Positions 1-8,464 of a DNA stretch of 64,000 bases are shown piece after piece; the first letter of the stretch is position 1; each line of letters opens with the position of its first letter. Position numbers and translations under genes: made by a program. Source of the stretch: Macrococcoides equi (GTDB lineage Bacteria; Bacillota; Bacilli; Staphylococcales; Staphylococcaceae); assembly GCF_047425865.1 (NCBI RefSeq), contig NZ_CP179735.1; one strand, given 5' to 3'. Below the pieces are notes generated by a model that saw only the letters and a program-made list of their open reading frames with translations, was not told the DNA's origin and did no database searches.

Positions 1-966
1 AAAGAAATGACACCGACTAAGATGGTATTTACAAACTTTTTCCGTGATCAGATGGATCGCTTTGGTGAGATAGATATTTTAGTTGATCGTATTGCTGAGA
101 ATATAAAAGGGCGTGGAATAGAGCTAATACTTAACGCAGATGATCCGTTTGTCTCTCGTTTGAAGATTGCTAGTAATAAGGTAACGTATTACGGTGTGAA
201 AGCTCATATACATGACTTTGAAGAAAGTACGATGATTGAGAGTAAGTACTGCCCGAACTGTGGTAAGATGCTGCAATATGACTGGATTCATTATAATCAG
301 ATTGGTCATTATAAATGTAGCTGTGGATTTAATCGCCAGCTTCCAAAATACGAAGTGGAAGCTTTAACAGAAACACCATTTTTAAATCCTACAATCAATG
401 GTCATACCTTTAATGTGAAGATTGCCGGTGATTTTAATGTATTCAATATTATCGCAGCATACAGTGTGTTACGTGAACTTGGATTAAATGATACGTCAAT
501 TGAAAAAGGTTTCTCAACTTATGCCAGTGATAACGGACGTATGCAGAATTTTGTAAAAGGTAATAAACAAGCAATCATCAATTTGGCGAAGAATCCGGCA
601 GGACTTAACGCAAGTTTGTCTGTTGGTGAAAAGATACAGGGCAAGAAGTCATATTTGATTTCTCTCAATGACAACGGTGCAGACGGACGTGATATATCAT
701 GGATTTGGGATGCAGATTTTGAGAAGTTATCACGTCAGAATATCCCTTATATCATGTGTACCGGAAACCGTGCAGAAGAAATCGCACTTCGTTTAAAATA
801 CGCTGAAATAGATGCTCAGATAGAAGTGAATCAAAATATTAAAGAAGCAACACAAACGATACTTAATCGTCCGGAATATACAGTATGTATTCCGAACTAT
901 ACATCATTAGAGCCGATGCATCAGGCATTAAATGCATTTTTTGAAGGAGGTAAAGTCAATGAATAG
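1..966 (+). CDS. murT: MurT, lipid II isoglutaminyl synthase, ligase subunit (5' truncated by window)
   Basis: MurT is the Mur-ligase-like subunit that, with GatD, amidates the alpha-carboxyl of D-glutamate in the peptidoglycan stem peptide at the cytoplasmic face of the membrane. The frame is open to base 1, so roughly the first 115 residues, including the ATP-binding P-loop, lie outside the window. Visible are the Mur-ligase central-domain run FFRDQMDRFGE, a four-cysteine zinc ribbon (CPNC and CSC, about 80-105 residues into the fragment) typical of MurT, and the C-terminal segment DNGADGRDISWIWD whose last Asp belongs to the catalytic set shared with GatD. The stop overlaps the gatD start by 8 bases, so the two are translationally coupled. 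Confidence 0.97.
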   Translation, partial: KEMTPTKMVFTNFFRDQMDRFGEIDILVDRIAENIKGRGIELILNADDPFVSRLKIASNKVTYYGVKAHIHDFEESTMIESKYCPNCGKMLQYDWIHYNQIGHYKCSCGFNRQLPKYEVEALTETPFLNPTINGHTFNVKIAGDFNVFNIIAAYSVLRELGLNDTSIEKGFSTYASDNGRMQNFVKGNKQAIINLAKNPAGLNASLSVGEKIQGKKSYLISLNDNGADGRDISWIWDADFEKLSRQNIPYIMCTGNRAEEIALRLKYAEIDAQIEVNQNIKEATQTILNRPEYTVCIPNYTSLEPMHQALNAFFEGGKVNE

Positions 967-1684
967 AGCGATTGAAATATTCCACTTTATGCCGGATAAA
1001 CTCAATTTATATGGTGACATCGGAAATATTATCGCACTGAAACAACGTGCAAAATGGCGTGGACTGGAAGTTAATGTGACAGACATTAATACGACGCGAG
1101 GCATTAAAATCAGTGACGCAGATATATTGTTTATTGGTGGCGGTAGTGACCGAGAACAAAAAATTGCAACAGATGACTTATTCCGTGTGAAAGATGACTT
1201 TAAAGCAGCGATTGAAGACGGTATGCCAGCACTTACGATTTGTGGAGGTTATCAGTTTTTAGGCGAAAAATATGTGACGCCTGATGGTAATGAATTGAAA
1301 GGTCTTCATATATTAGACTTCTATACAGAATCCAAGAAGGATCGTTTAACTGGTAATATTGTGATTGAATCAGAAACATTCGGTCAAATTGTTGGGTTTG
1401 AAAATCATGGTGGTAGAACTTATCATGATTATAATACGCTTGGACGAGTAGTAAGTGGTTACGGGAATAATGATACGGATAAAAAAGAAGGTATCCATTA
1501 TAAAAACTTGCTAGGTACATATTTACATGGACCGATATTACCAAAGAATCATGAAATCACAGATTATTTATTAAAACAGGCATGTGAACGTATTGGCATG
1601 GAGTTTCCCGAAATCGTACTTGATAACCGTGTGGAAGAAGCGGCGAAGCAAGTCATTGTTAAAAGATTGATGGAAGAGAAATAA
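959..1684 (+). CDS. gatD: GatD, lipid II isoglutaminyl synthase, glutamine amidotransferase subunit
   Basis: Glutaminase partner of MurT; it releases ammonia from glutamine for amidation of lipid II. The 241-residue protein is a class I glutamine amidotransferase with the nucleophile in LTICGGYQF (Cys95) and the catalytic His in GTYLHGP (His190). I chose the ATG at 959, not the upstream in-frame ATG at 932, because a perfect GGAGG lies at 946-950 with 8-base spacing and the family begins MNRAIEIFHFMPD-like. It overlaps murT, as in staphylococci, where the pair is essential. A strong terminator follows. Confidence 0.97.
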   Translation: MNRAIEIFHFMPDKLNLYGDIGNIIALKQRAKWRGLEVNVTDINTTRGIKISDADILFIGGGSDREQKIATDDLFRVKDDFKAAIEDGMPALTICGGYQFLGEKYVTPDGNELKGLHILDFYTESKKDRLTGNIVIESETFGQIVGFENHGGRTYHDYNTLGRVVSGYGNNDTDKKEGIHYKNLLGTYLHGPILPKNHEITDYLLKQACERIGMEFPEIVLDNRVEEAAKQVIVKRLMEEK

Positions 1685-1698
1685 TAGTATAAGAAACA

Positions 1699-1734
1699 AA
1701 GTGGCACGATTCTTTGGAGTCGTGCCACTTTTTT
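1699..1734 (+). terminator. Rho-independent terminator of murT-gatD
   Basis: An 11-bp stem, AAGTGGCACGA paired with TCGTGCCACTT, is followed by a T-run. Confidence 0.9.
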
Positions 1735-1771
1735 GTTTCGATATGATATTAAAGCGATCCATGTATTTTAA

Positions 1772-1787
1772 TGTGACAAATTATCAA
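1772..1787 (+). promoter_or_regulatory. Weak FNR/Rex-like half palindrome
   Basis: TGTGACAAATTATCAA keeps one good TGTGA half-site and a degraded second half. It lies upstream of the radical SAM-scdA promoter. The assignment is speculative. Confidence 0.2.
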
Positions 1788-1796
1788 ACTCTCTTA

Positions 1797-1819
1797 AAGG
1801 TATATTTAAAATGTATCTT
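1797..1819 (+). promoter_or_regulatory. NsrR-type 11-1-11 operator candidate
   Basis: The half-sites AAGGTATATTT and, read on the other strand, AAGATACATTT are separated by one base and agree at 9 of 11 positions. This is the architecture of NsrR operators (half-site AAGATGCATTT). It sits immediately upstream of a TATAAT at 1827-1832, so a bound repressor would cover the -35 region of the radical SAM-scdA operon. scdA/ytfE/dnrN-type genes are classic NsrR targets in other bacteria. Confidence 0.5.
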
Positions 1820-1826
1820 TTAAGTG

Positions 1827-1832
1827 TATAAT
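1827..1832 (+). promoter_or_regulatory. -10 box for the radical SAM-scdA operon
   Basis: A perfect TATAAT lies 30 bases upstream of the ATG. No good -35 is visible at 16-18 bases, where the NsrR-like palindrome sits. This suggests the promoter is weak or depends on an activator. Confidence 0.5.
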
Positions 1833-1861
1833 CAAATCATAAGTTCCTTGGAGGTGTATGA

Positions 1862-2995
1862 ATGATAGATTATAACGAAAAGCCATTTATCGTGATATGG
1901 GAAGTAACAAGAGCTTGTGAATTACATTGTTTGCATTGCAGAGCTGAAGCACAAGTGAACCGTAATCCATATGAATTATCTACAGATGAAGGTAAGGCAT
2001 TAATTGATGATATTGCCGAAATGAATGGACCGATGCTGGTCTTTACGGGTGGTGATCCATTAATGCGTGACGATATATTTGATTTAGCAGCTTATGCAGT
2101 TGAACGCGGAGTACGTGTTTCAATGACACCAAGTGCGACACCAAATGTCACTAAAGAAAACATGCAGCGTGCAAAAGATGTAGGATTGTCACGTTGGGCA
2201 TTTAGCATTGATGGACATAATCAACAAATTCATGATCACTTCCGAGGAACAGAAGGTAGTTTTGACTTAACGATGAACGCTATTAGGTATTTAAAAGAAC
2301 TTAAAATGCCCCTTCAAATCAATACGGTAATTAGTAGATACAATATTGATTATTTAGAAGAGATGGCACAAATGGTTGAAGATTTAGGTTGTGTATTATG
2401 GTCTGTATTTTTCTTAGTGCCAACTGGACGAGGGCAAGAAAGTGATATGGTAACACCTGCCCAGCACGAAGAAGTATTTCGTTTCTTAAACAAATTACGC
2501 AAAACTGCTTCATTTGGTATTAAGACAACATCGGCACAACATTATCGTCGAGTAGTATTACAGGAGCAGATTCGCGATATGAAGAAGGCTGGCACATTTG
2601 ATGCCATTAAATATGAAGATAGTCTTACAACGATGGATATTAATACAATAGATGGATTAGGCCGTGCTCCAAAAGGAGTGAACGATGGAAATGGATTCGT
2701 CTTTGTATCACATTTAGGTCACGTTTATCCAAGTGGATTACTTCCTGTTTCATGTGGAAACATAAGAGAGAAGCCATTAAGTGAGATTTATGTGCACTCA
2801 CCTATCTTACAGAAATTACGTAACCCGGATTTATTTAAAGGTAAGTGCGGTATGTGTGAATTCAGATATGTATGTGGGGGTTCCAGAAGTCGTGCATATG
2901 CAGTGACAGGTGATTTAATGGCGTCAGAACCTTATTGCGTTTATCAACCGAAACAATGGATTCAGCATAAAAGAAAGTTAAAGCAAGTTAATTAA
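1862..2995 (+). CDS. Radical SAM/SPASM protein (TIGR04053-like, AhbD/NirJ relative)
   Basis: A 377-residue radical SAM enzyme. The N-terminal CELHCLHC is the CxxxCxxC motif (Cys19, 23, 26) for the SAM-cleaving [4Fe-4S] cluster, and VFTGGDPL is the SAM-binding glycine motif. The C-terminus has a SPASM-type cluster motif, CGMCEFRYVC (Cys329, 332, 338), plus a later Cys at 359. The overall shape resembles the family containing haem-pathway AhbD and NirJ proteins, but the substrate cannot be read from sequence. GGAGG precedes the ATG. Only 36 bases separate it from scdA, so the two are probably co-transcribed, which hints at a role in metal-centre chemistry under nitrosative or low-oxygen conditions. 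Confidence 0.8.
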   Translation: MIDYNEKPFIVIWEVTRACELHCLHCRAEAQVNRNPYELSTDEGKALIDDIAEMNGPMLVFTGGDPLMRDDIFDLAAYAVERGVRVSMTPSATPNVTKENMQRAKDVGLSRWAFSIDGHNQQIHDHFRGTEGSFDLTMNAIRYLKELKMPLQINTVISRYNIDYLEEMAQMVEDLGCVLWSVFFLVPTGRGQESDMVTPAQHEEVFRFLNKLRKTASFGIKTTSAQHYRRVVLQEQIRDMKKAGTFDAIKYEDSLTTMDINTIDGLGRAPKGVNDGNGFVFVSHLGHVYPSGLLPVSCGNIREKPLSEIYVHSPILQKLRNPDLFKGKCGMCEFRYVCGGSRSRAYAVTGDLMASEPYCVYQPKQWIQHKRKLKQVN

Positions 2996-3031
2996 ATAAA
3001 ATAAACTAAAGATTAATCGGAGGAATATATA

Positions 3032-3709
3032 ATGATCACTAAAGAGATGCTCGTTTCAGATATTGTTAAACAATCACCAAAGGCTGCGGATATTTTCAGA
3101 AGTAATAGAATTGATTTCTGTTGTGGGGGGAATATCCCTTTAGCAGAAGCAATTAATGATAAGAGTAAATCACTTGAAGAACTTTTAGAAGAATTAAATG
3201 CACTAGATAACGGTAGTGATGCAACACTTGATGTACAGTATTTAGATAATGCAGCGCTGATTAACTATATTCAAAATAAGTTCCATAAACCACTGCCTGA
3301 AGAGTTTAAGAACTTAATGCCGTACGTTACTAAAGTAGCCAAAGTTCACGGAGAACGTCATCCTCATTTATTAGAACTAAAAGAACTGACAATGAAGTTG
3401 CGTGACGAATTGTTAGATCATACAAAAGATGAAGATGAAAATGTCTTCCCGTTAGTCATTGAATATACTAATAATCCAACTGAGAAATTAAAAGCTGAGC
3501 TTGCTCCGCATATTGCTGAACTTGAAACAGAACATGATGGTGCAGGTACGATTTTAAAACGCATGCGTGAAATTACCGATGATTTCACACCACCGATGGA
3601 TGCATGCGGCACATATAGAGTTGTATATCAACGATTAGCAATGCTGGAGCGCGATACATTCCAGCATGTGCATCTTGAAAATAACGTATTGTTTGAGAGA
3701 ATCAATTAA
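3032..3709 (+). CDS. scdA: ScdA/Ric, di-iron iron-sulfur cluster repair protein
   Basis: ScdA (YtfE, RIC) repairs iron-sulfur clusters damaged by nitric oxide or peroxide. The 225-residue length matches S. aureus ScdA. The N-terminal DUF542 domain has the paired cysteines FCCGG (Cys30-31). The remainder is a hemerythrin-like four-helix domain with His/Glu ligands in HGERHPH, LLDHTKDEDE, ETEHDG and VHLENN. GGAGG is at 3019-3023, and the gene follows the radical SAM gene in the same probable operon. In S. aureus it responds to SrrAB. Here the NsrR-like palindrome upstream of the operon suggests direct NO control. Confidence 0.95.
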   Translation: MITKEMLVSDIVKQSPKAADIFRSNRIDFCCGGNIPLAEAINDKSKSLEELLEELNALDNGSDATLDVQYLDNAALINYIQNKFHKPLPEEFKNLMPYVTKVAKVHGERHPHLLELKELTMKLRDELLDHTKDEDENVFPLVIEYTNNPTEKLKAELAPHIAELETEHDGAGTILKRMREITDDFTPPMDACGTYRVVYQRLAMLERDTFQHVHLENNVLFERIN

Positions 3710-3730
3710 TAAAATTGAATATAAACAAAA

Positions 3731-3763
3731 AATAAACAAGTCTTAAATGACTTGTTTATTTTT
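3731..3763. terminator. Bidirectional terminator between scdA and the FUSC gene
   Basis: AATAAACAAG and CTTGTTTATT arms form a stem with A-run and T-run flanks. It overlaps the last codons of the convergent FUSC gene. Confidence 0.85.
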
Positions 3764-4750
3764 GTTTGGATGATCGTTTAGTAAACGATTTATCATCAGT
3801 AATTCATAGATGAAATGACTTTTCATCTGATTATCATCAAATTCTGTTAAGTGTTTTACACTGTTTTTGAGTAAGCTTAAAGAGGGTTTATCTGGTTGGT
3901 AAGTTCTGTCTATGCCAAATGTTTCAAATGACTTCATAAGTTGATTCAGTGCTTCTTTCTCTTCATCCACCATGACAAATTCTGTACCGTTCGGAATGAG
4001 AATCATATGATTAATATGGAGTTGGATCAGTCGATTTACATCCAGACGGTGGCGTAATCTTGTTAATTCATATTCAACTTCCAGATTTTTATGGAAGTGC
4101 ATTTCTTCTTTTTCATAAGCTAGCAGTGTATCGATTTTTGAGATTAATTTATTAGTTTGCTCCATCATTGGTAACGTACCACTTAAATCTGCCAGGTTTG
4201 CATTAATCTCAGTTGATCGCTGAATTAACATCTTCATTAATTTCGTTTCTAATATATCCATCAAACTTGCAATTTGTGTATGATATTTTGGAGGTAATAC
4301 AAAAAAATTGACCAATGTGGCTGTTGATAGTCCGATAGTAGTTGTTGCGAGTCTAGAAAAGAAATTAAAAGCAAAGTCCTGATGAATGTTAGGAACCATA
4401 GCTACAGCTGTAAGACTGGCAACCAGCATACCGTCATAAAGTTTTAATTTATAACATACGAATAGTGTAACTGTAGCGGCAATACTATAACTTAGTGCAG
4501 AATCACCTAAGAAATATGTGCTCATCACTGCGATAAATGCACCGAGTATTGAGGCAGGGAATCTGATAAATGCTTTTTTCAGTGATGCTCTCGCAGTTGG
4601 CTCAATGGTAACAATTGATGTAATCACTGCAAATATAGGTGGTAAGTTTAGTAATTGGCAAAATAATGCTGTTAAAAATGTAGCAAGCCCCGTTTTTATC
4701 GTGCGAGCCCCTATTATTTTTTTCGTCCATTTTATTTTCATGAGATCCAT
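3743..4750 (-). CDS. FUSC/aromatic acid exporter (ArAE) family membrane protein
   Basis: About 335 residues. The N-terminal half is hydrophobic with several membrane helices and the family turn VNFFVLPPKYHT near residue 150. The soluble C-terminal half is helical. The family includes putative exporters of aromatic acids and other organic anions; the substrate is unknown. A second family member lies at 28536-29621. The start is uncertain: ATG at 4750 has no Shine-Dalgarno, while the in-frame ATG at 4741 has only a weak GGATGG. It is convergent with scdA and divergent from map, the same neighbourhood as in S. aureus. Confidence 0.85.
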   Translation of the reverse strand: MDLMKIKWTKKIIGARTIKTGLATFLTALFCQLLNLPPIFAVITSIVTIEPTARASLKKAFIRFPASILGAFIAVMSTYFLGDSALSYSIAATVTLFVCYKLKLYDGMLVASLTAVAMVPNIHQDFAFNFFSRLATTTIGLSTATLVNFFVLPPKYHTQIASLMDILETKLMKMLIQRSTEINANLADLSGTLPMMEQTNKLISKIDTLLAYEKEEMHFHKNLEVEYELTRLRHRLDVNRLIQLHINHMILIPNGTEFVMVDEEKEALNQLMKSFETFGIDRTYQPDKPSLSLLKNSVKHLTEFDDNQMKSHFIYELLMINRLLNDHPNKNKQVI

Positions 4751-4873
4751 CCAGTTTTTAAAGTAGTATCATGTATAATCTTTGTTATAATATACAGTGA
4801 CGAATATATGATATGTTTAATATTCAAATTAATCAACATATTATTATTAAATTTATGTGAAAGAAGAGATATT

Positions 4874-5629
4874 ATGATTATTAAATCTGAACAAGACTTA
4901 CAAGGCTTAAAAGAAATTGGGCGTATCGTTGCTATTATTCGTGATACGCTTAAAGCACAAGCTAAACCAGGTATGACAACGAAAGAATTAGATAACATTG
5001 CTAAAGATTTATTTGAACAACATGGTGCGAAATCTGCCCCGATTACTGAGTATGATTTCCCGGGATACACTTGTATTAGTGTTAATGAAGAAGTAGCTCA
5101 CGGTATTCCCGGTACTCGTGTCATTAATGAAGGTGACTTAGTGAATGTGGATGTCTCTGCGTGTAAAGATGGTTATTATGCTGATACCGGTATTTCATTT
5201 GTTGTAGGTGAAGTTAAGGATCCGTTGAAACAAAAAGTTATTGATTGCGCTGAAATGGCATTCAATGAAGCAATGACTAAAATTAAACCAGGGGCTAAAC
5301 TGAGTAACATTGGTCGTGCAGTTAATGCGACAGCACGTAAAAATGGCTTAACAGTTATCAAAAACTTAACAGGTCATGGCATCGGGAAAAGTTTACATGA
5401 AGAGCCAAAGCATATTATGAACTATTACGATCCAATGGACAAAGCATTACTCAAAGAAGGTATGGTACTGGCAGTGGAACCTTTCATCTCATCTAAAGCA
5501 ACGATTGTAACAGATGGCAAAGATGAGTGGGCTTTTGAAACAAAAGATAGAAGCTATGTTGCACAAATTGAACATACATTAGTCGTAACAAAAGACGGCC
5601 CCTTATTACTAACAAAATTAGAAGATTAA
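4874..5629 (+). CDS. map: Methionine aminopeptidase, type I
   Basis: Removes the initiator methionine from nascent proteins. The 251-residue protein has the pita-bread fold ligands in order: His76 (VAHGIP), Asp93 (NVDVSA), Asp104 (YADTG), His168 (TGHGIG), Glu202 (AVEPFI) and Glu233 (AQIEHT). I set the start at the ATG at 4874 because the resulting N-terminus aligns with the 252-residue S. aureus enzyme and follows AAGAAGAG. The longer upstream open frame adds 22 residues not found in the family. Confidence 0.97.
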   Translation: MIIKSEQDLQGLKEIGRIVAIIRDTLKAQAKPGMTTKELDNIAKDLFEQHGAKSAPITEYDFPGYTCISVNEEVAHGIPGTRVINEGDLVNVDVSACKDGYYADTGISFVVGEVKDPLKQKVIDCAEMAFNEAMTKIKPGAKLSNIGRAVNATARKNGLTVIKNLTGHGIGKSLHEEPKHIMNYYDPMDKALLKEGMVLAVEPFISSKATIVTDGKDEWAFETKDRSYVAQIEHTLVVTKDGPLLLTKLED

Positions 5630-5657
5630 TATACAACTTTAGTTGTAGTCAATAATC

Positions 5658-5694
5658 ATCCCGCGGACGCTTACGCGTCTACGGGATTTTATTT
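5658..5694 (+). terminator. Terminator of map
   Basis: A 13-bp stem (ATCCCGCGGACGC with GCGTCTACGGGAT, one mismatch) is followed by TTTTATTT. Confidence 0.9.
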
Positions 5695-5726
5695 ATAATG
5701 AATTGACTATAATGAAGTGAGGTATA

Positions 5727-6080
5727 ATGATGCATACAATTAAACATTACTTAAATAACACAGTAAAAGCCTGCGTACAAAACTTCATGTACTTTAGAAG
5801 AGCATCTGCTTACAAACGATTAGCTGATATTAATGGTTTAAAAAGTATGAAGCAGAATGAAATGATGCAGCTGACATCAGAGAAAGAACAAATTCAAATT
5901 GCACTTGAAACACATGAAATAGAGCCAACAGAAACTTTAAAGAATAATCGTCAGCCTTTAATAAATAAAATTAATACTATAGATAATGATATTGATGAAA
6001 TTGAATCGTTATTGTTAAACTTAGAGGAAGAGAAAAGAAATATACAGTGTGAAATATTGTTATTATCAAATGTAAAGTAA
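5727..6080 (+). CDS. vraU: VraU-like first gene of the vra operon
   Basis: About 117 residues, soluble and strongly charged, with a predicted coiled coil over the C-terminal two thirds (LTSEKEQIQ, IDEIESLLLNLEEEKRN). It occupies the position of vraU, the first gene of the staphylococcal vraU-vraT-vraS-vraR operon, whose function is poorly defined. The start is ATG at 5727 or 5730 after a weak GTGAGG. Only 15 bases separate it from vraT. I assign the name by position and length more than by motif. Confidence 0.75.
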   Translation: MMHTIKHYLNNTVKACVQNFMYFRRASAYKRLADINGLKSMKQNEMMQLTSEKEQIQIALETHEIEPTETLKNNRQPLINKINTIDNDIDEIESLLLNLEEEKRNIQCEILLLSNVK

Positions 6081-6095
6081 AGAGGAAGTGAATAA

Positions 6096-6791
6096 GTGAA
6101 ACAAATTATTAATTCTGAGATGCTGATTATATTTTTTACACTGATTCTATTGTCGAACTTATATTATATTTTCTTTGTAAAAATAGGGATGCTGCTTGTC
6201 ATAGCAGCTGGACTCGCATTAATCTATCTCAGTCAGAATATGCAGGAGAACTTACGTGGTCTCATCATATTGTGGATTGGTCTGATTATGTTGATGTTTG
6301 GACTTTTATCCAATCCTTATACTTTAATTGTCTTATTCAGCTTTATAATTATTATTGCGATTCGATATATTATCTATAAACGTCAACCGATGAAAGTTAT
6401 TCAGACAGAAGATAATAAGATGATCATCAACAAACAATCACTTTTCAGCTTTCAGTCCACGCCTGATAAAGTGTATAAATTTGAAGATATCAATCTGCAG
6501 CATGCAGTGGGTGATATCAATATTGATCTAAGTCAAGCGGCTAATTTAAAAGAAAGTAATATCGTAGTGGTGCGTAATATGATTGGTAAAACAACGATTA
6601 CTATTCCTTATCACTATCAGGTTAAGGTTGATTTTACGACGATGTACGGTGAGTTGAATATCCAGGATGAATATGTAAAAAAAGCTCGTAATGAGCGTTT
6701 AACCTATGCATCTGATCCTTATCCCAATAATGTTGTCATAAAATTATTTATTTCATCAATCGTCGGTGATTTAGAGGTGCAGTACCGATGA
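6096..6791 (+). CDS. vraT: VraT (YvqF/LiaF-like) cell-wall stress membrane protein
   Basis: A 231-residue protein with about four N-terminal membrane helices in the first 100 residues, then a soluble LiaF-type C-terminal domain (beta-rich, VGDINIDLSQA and IGKTTITIPYHYQVKVDF). VraT is needed for VraSR signalling in response to cell-wall antibiotics. It starts with GTG at 6096 after AGAGG. Its stop overlaps the vraS ATG in an ATGA, so the two are translationally coupled. Confidence 0.92.
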   Translation: MKQIINSEMLIIFFTLILLSNLYYIFFVKIGMLLVIAAGLALIYLSQNMQENLRGLIILWIGLIMLMFGLLSNPYTLIVLFSFIIIIAIRYIIYKRQPMKVIQTEDNKMIINKQSLFSFQSTPDKVYKFEDINLQHAVGDINIDLSQAANLKESNIVVVRNMIGKTTITIPYHYQVKVDFTTMYGELNIQDEYVKKARNERLTYASDPYPNNVVIKLFISSIVGDLEVQYR

Positions 6792-7810
6792 ATAATTACA
6801 CTCGCATGATTGGATCATTATTGATATTAACGTATAGTTTAGCAATTATCTTTTTTATTTTAGATCGTATTTTTGTAAATATTATTTATTTTCAAGGGAT
6901 GTTCTATACTCAGATTGTTGGAGTACCAGCAATACTATTCTTAAATGTTATCGTTATTCTGGCGTGTATCATTATGGGTTCAATCCTTGCTTATCGCCAA
7001 AATGAGCAGTATACAGAAATACAGGAAATGATAGAACGTCTCAGTGCAGGCGAAAATATTAAAGTTAATAATCTGAACAAAGATATTGAAGTCATTGAAA
7101 TTATGAAGACATTAGAACAGGTCAGTCATAATATAGAAGATATTAAACGTCAAAATCAGCTGGTCATTAATGATGTTCATACGCTGAATGAAGCAACAGT
7201 AAAGCAAATCGTTGAAGAAGAGCGTCAACGTCTGGCACGTGAACTTCACGATTCAGTGAGTCAGCAACTCTTTGCGGCTAGTATGATGTTATCTGCTTTA
7301 AAGTCTGCTAAACACGAAGAACCTGTTGAAAAACAATTGAGGTTGCTTGAAAAAATGCTGCATGAATCACAACTTGAAATGCGAGCGCTACTATTACACT
7401 TAAGACCTGTTGGTTTAAAGAATAAGACGCTAGAGCAAGGACTCATGCAGTTAATTAAAGAACTAAAACAAAAGATTCCGATGAATATTACTACGGATAT
7501 TGAAGAGCTTGATCTCGAAAAAGGAATAGAAGATCATCTTTTCAGAATCGCTCAGGAATCCATTTCGAATACACTTCGTCACGCAAAGGCTAAAAACATA
7601 ACGATTGAATTATTTAAAACAACAAACAGAGTGATCTTACGTATTTCAGATGATGGAGTAGGATTTGATATTAACAAAGTCGATGATACACGTTACGGAT
7701 TACATACAATGAAAGAAAGAGCTTTAGAGATAGGTGGAACATGTAATGTTATTTCGGCACCACAGTCAGGAACAAGAATAGAAGTGAAAGTGCCAGTTAA
7801 GGAGGATTAA
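6788..7810 (+). CDS. vraS: VraS, cell-wall stress sensor histidine kinase
   Basis: A 340-residue NarL-family (HisKA_3) kinase. Two N-terminal membrane helices (about residues 8-28 and 41-65) have a very short extracytoplasmic loop, typical of intramembrane-sensing kinases. The phosphoacceptor is His154 in LARELHDSVSQQ. The HATPase domain carries SNTLRHAKA (N box) and SDDGVGFD (G1). It senses perturbation of wall synthesis and phosphorylates VraR. Confidence 0.96.
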   Translation: MNNYTRMIGSLLILTYSLAIIFFILDRIFVNIIYFQGMFYTQIVGVPAILFLNVIVILACIIMGSILAYRQNEQYTEIQEMIERLSAGENIKVNNLNKDIEVIEIMKTLEQVSHNIEDIKRQNQLVINDVHTLNEATVKQIVEEERQRLARELHDSVSQQLFAASMMLSALKSAKHEEPVEKQLRLLEKMLHESQLEMRALLLHLRPVGLKNKTLEQGLMQLIKELKQKIPMNITTDIEELDLEKGIEDHLFRIAQESISNTLRHAKAKNITIELFKTTNRVILRISDDGVGFDINKVDDTRYGLHTMKERALEIGGTCNVISAPQSGTRIEVKVPVKED

Positions 7811-7811
7811 C

Positions 7812-8435
7812 ATGCGCGTATTATTTGTAGATGATCATGAAATGGTCAGAATAGGAATATCAAGTTACTTGTCGATGCAGGAAAACATTGAAATCATTGG
7901 TGAAGCAAGTAATGGTAGAGAAGGCATAGACAAGACGTTTCGACTGAAACCAGATGTTGTACTGATGGATATGGTCATGGATGAAATGGATGGTATTGAA
8001 GCAACGATGCAGATTAAAGCTCAAATGCCCAATGTTAAAGTGATTATGCTGACAAGTTTTATTGAGGATAAAGAAGTATATCGTGCTTTAGATGCTGGTG
8101 TTGATAGTTATATCCTTAAAACGAGCAGTGCAGAGGAGATTAGAGACGCGATATATAAAACGTACTCAGGGGAATCTGTATTTGAAAAAGAGGTAATGGC
8201 AAAAATGCGTTACCGTATGAATCAGAAAGCGGAATTACATGAAATGTTGACTGAACGTGAGAAAGAAATACTCTTGCTTATTGCAAAAGGTTATTCGAAT
8301 CAGGAAATTGCAGATGCTAGTCATATTACGATAAAAACAGTTAAAACGCATGTTAGCAATATATTAAGTAAACTTGAAGTACAGGATAGAACGCAAGCGG
8401 TCATCTATGCTTTTCAACATGATTTAATAGAATAA
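7812..8435 (+). CDS. vraR: VraR, cell-wall stress response regulator
   Basis: A 207-residue NarL/LuxR-type response regulator. The receiver domain has VDDHE near the start, phosphoacceptor Asp53 (VVLMDMVMDEMDG), and conserved Thr and Lys (TSF, LKTS). The C-terminal helix-turn-helix is TEREKEILLLIAKGYSNQEI through KTVKTHVSNILSKL. GGAGG precedes the ATG, one base after the vraS stop. VraR activates the wall-stress regulon, which in S. aureus includes its own operon and sgtB, present here at 17.2 kb. Confidence 0.97.
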   Translation: MRVLFVDDHEMVRIGISSYLSMQENIEIIGEASNGREGIDKTFRLKPDVVLMDMVMDEMDGIEATMQIKAQMPNVKVIMLTSFIEDKEVYRALDAGVDSYILKTSSAEEIRDAIYKTYSGESVFEKEVMAKMRYRMNQKAELHEMLTEREKEILLLIAKGYSNQEIADASHITIKTVKTHVSNILSKLEVQDRTQAVIYAFQHDLIE

Positions 8436-8464
8436 AAAAAGGAGGACGCATCCTCCTTTTTTTA
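8434..8464. terminator. Bidirectional terminator vraR / carbonic anhydrase
   Basis: Stem GGAGGA-CGCA-TCCTCC is flanked by A7 and T7. It overlaps the stop codons of both convergent genes. Confidence 0.9.

Noticed and set aside
932..958. Longer GatD starting at ATG 932
   Set aside because: GGAGG sits inside this extension at ideal distance from the ATG at 959, which matches the family start.
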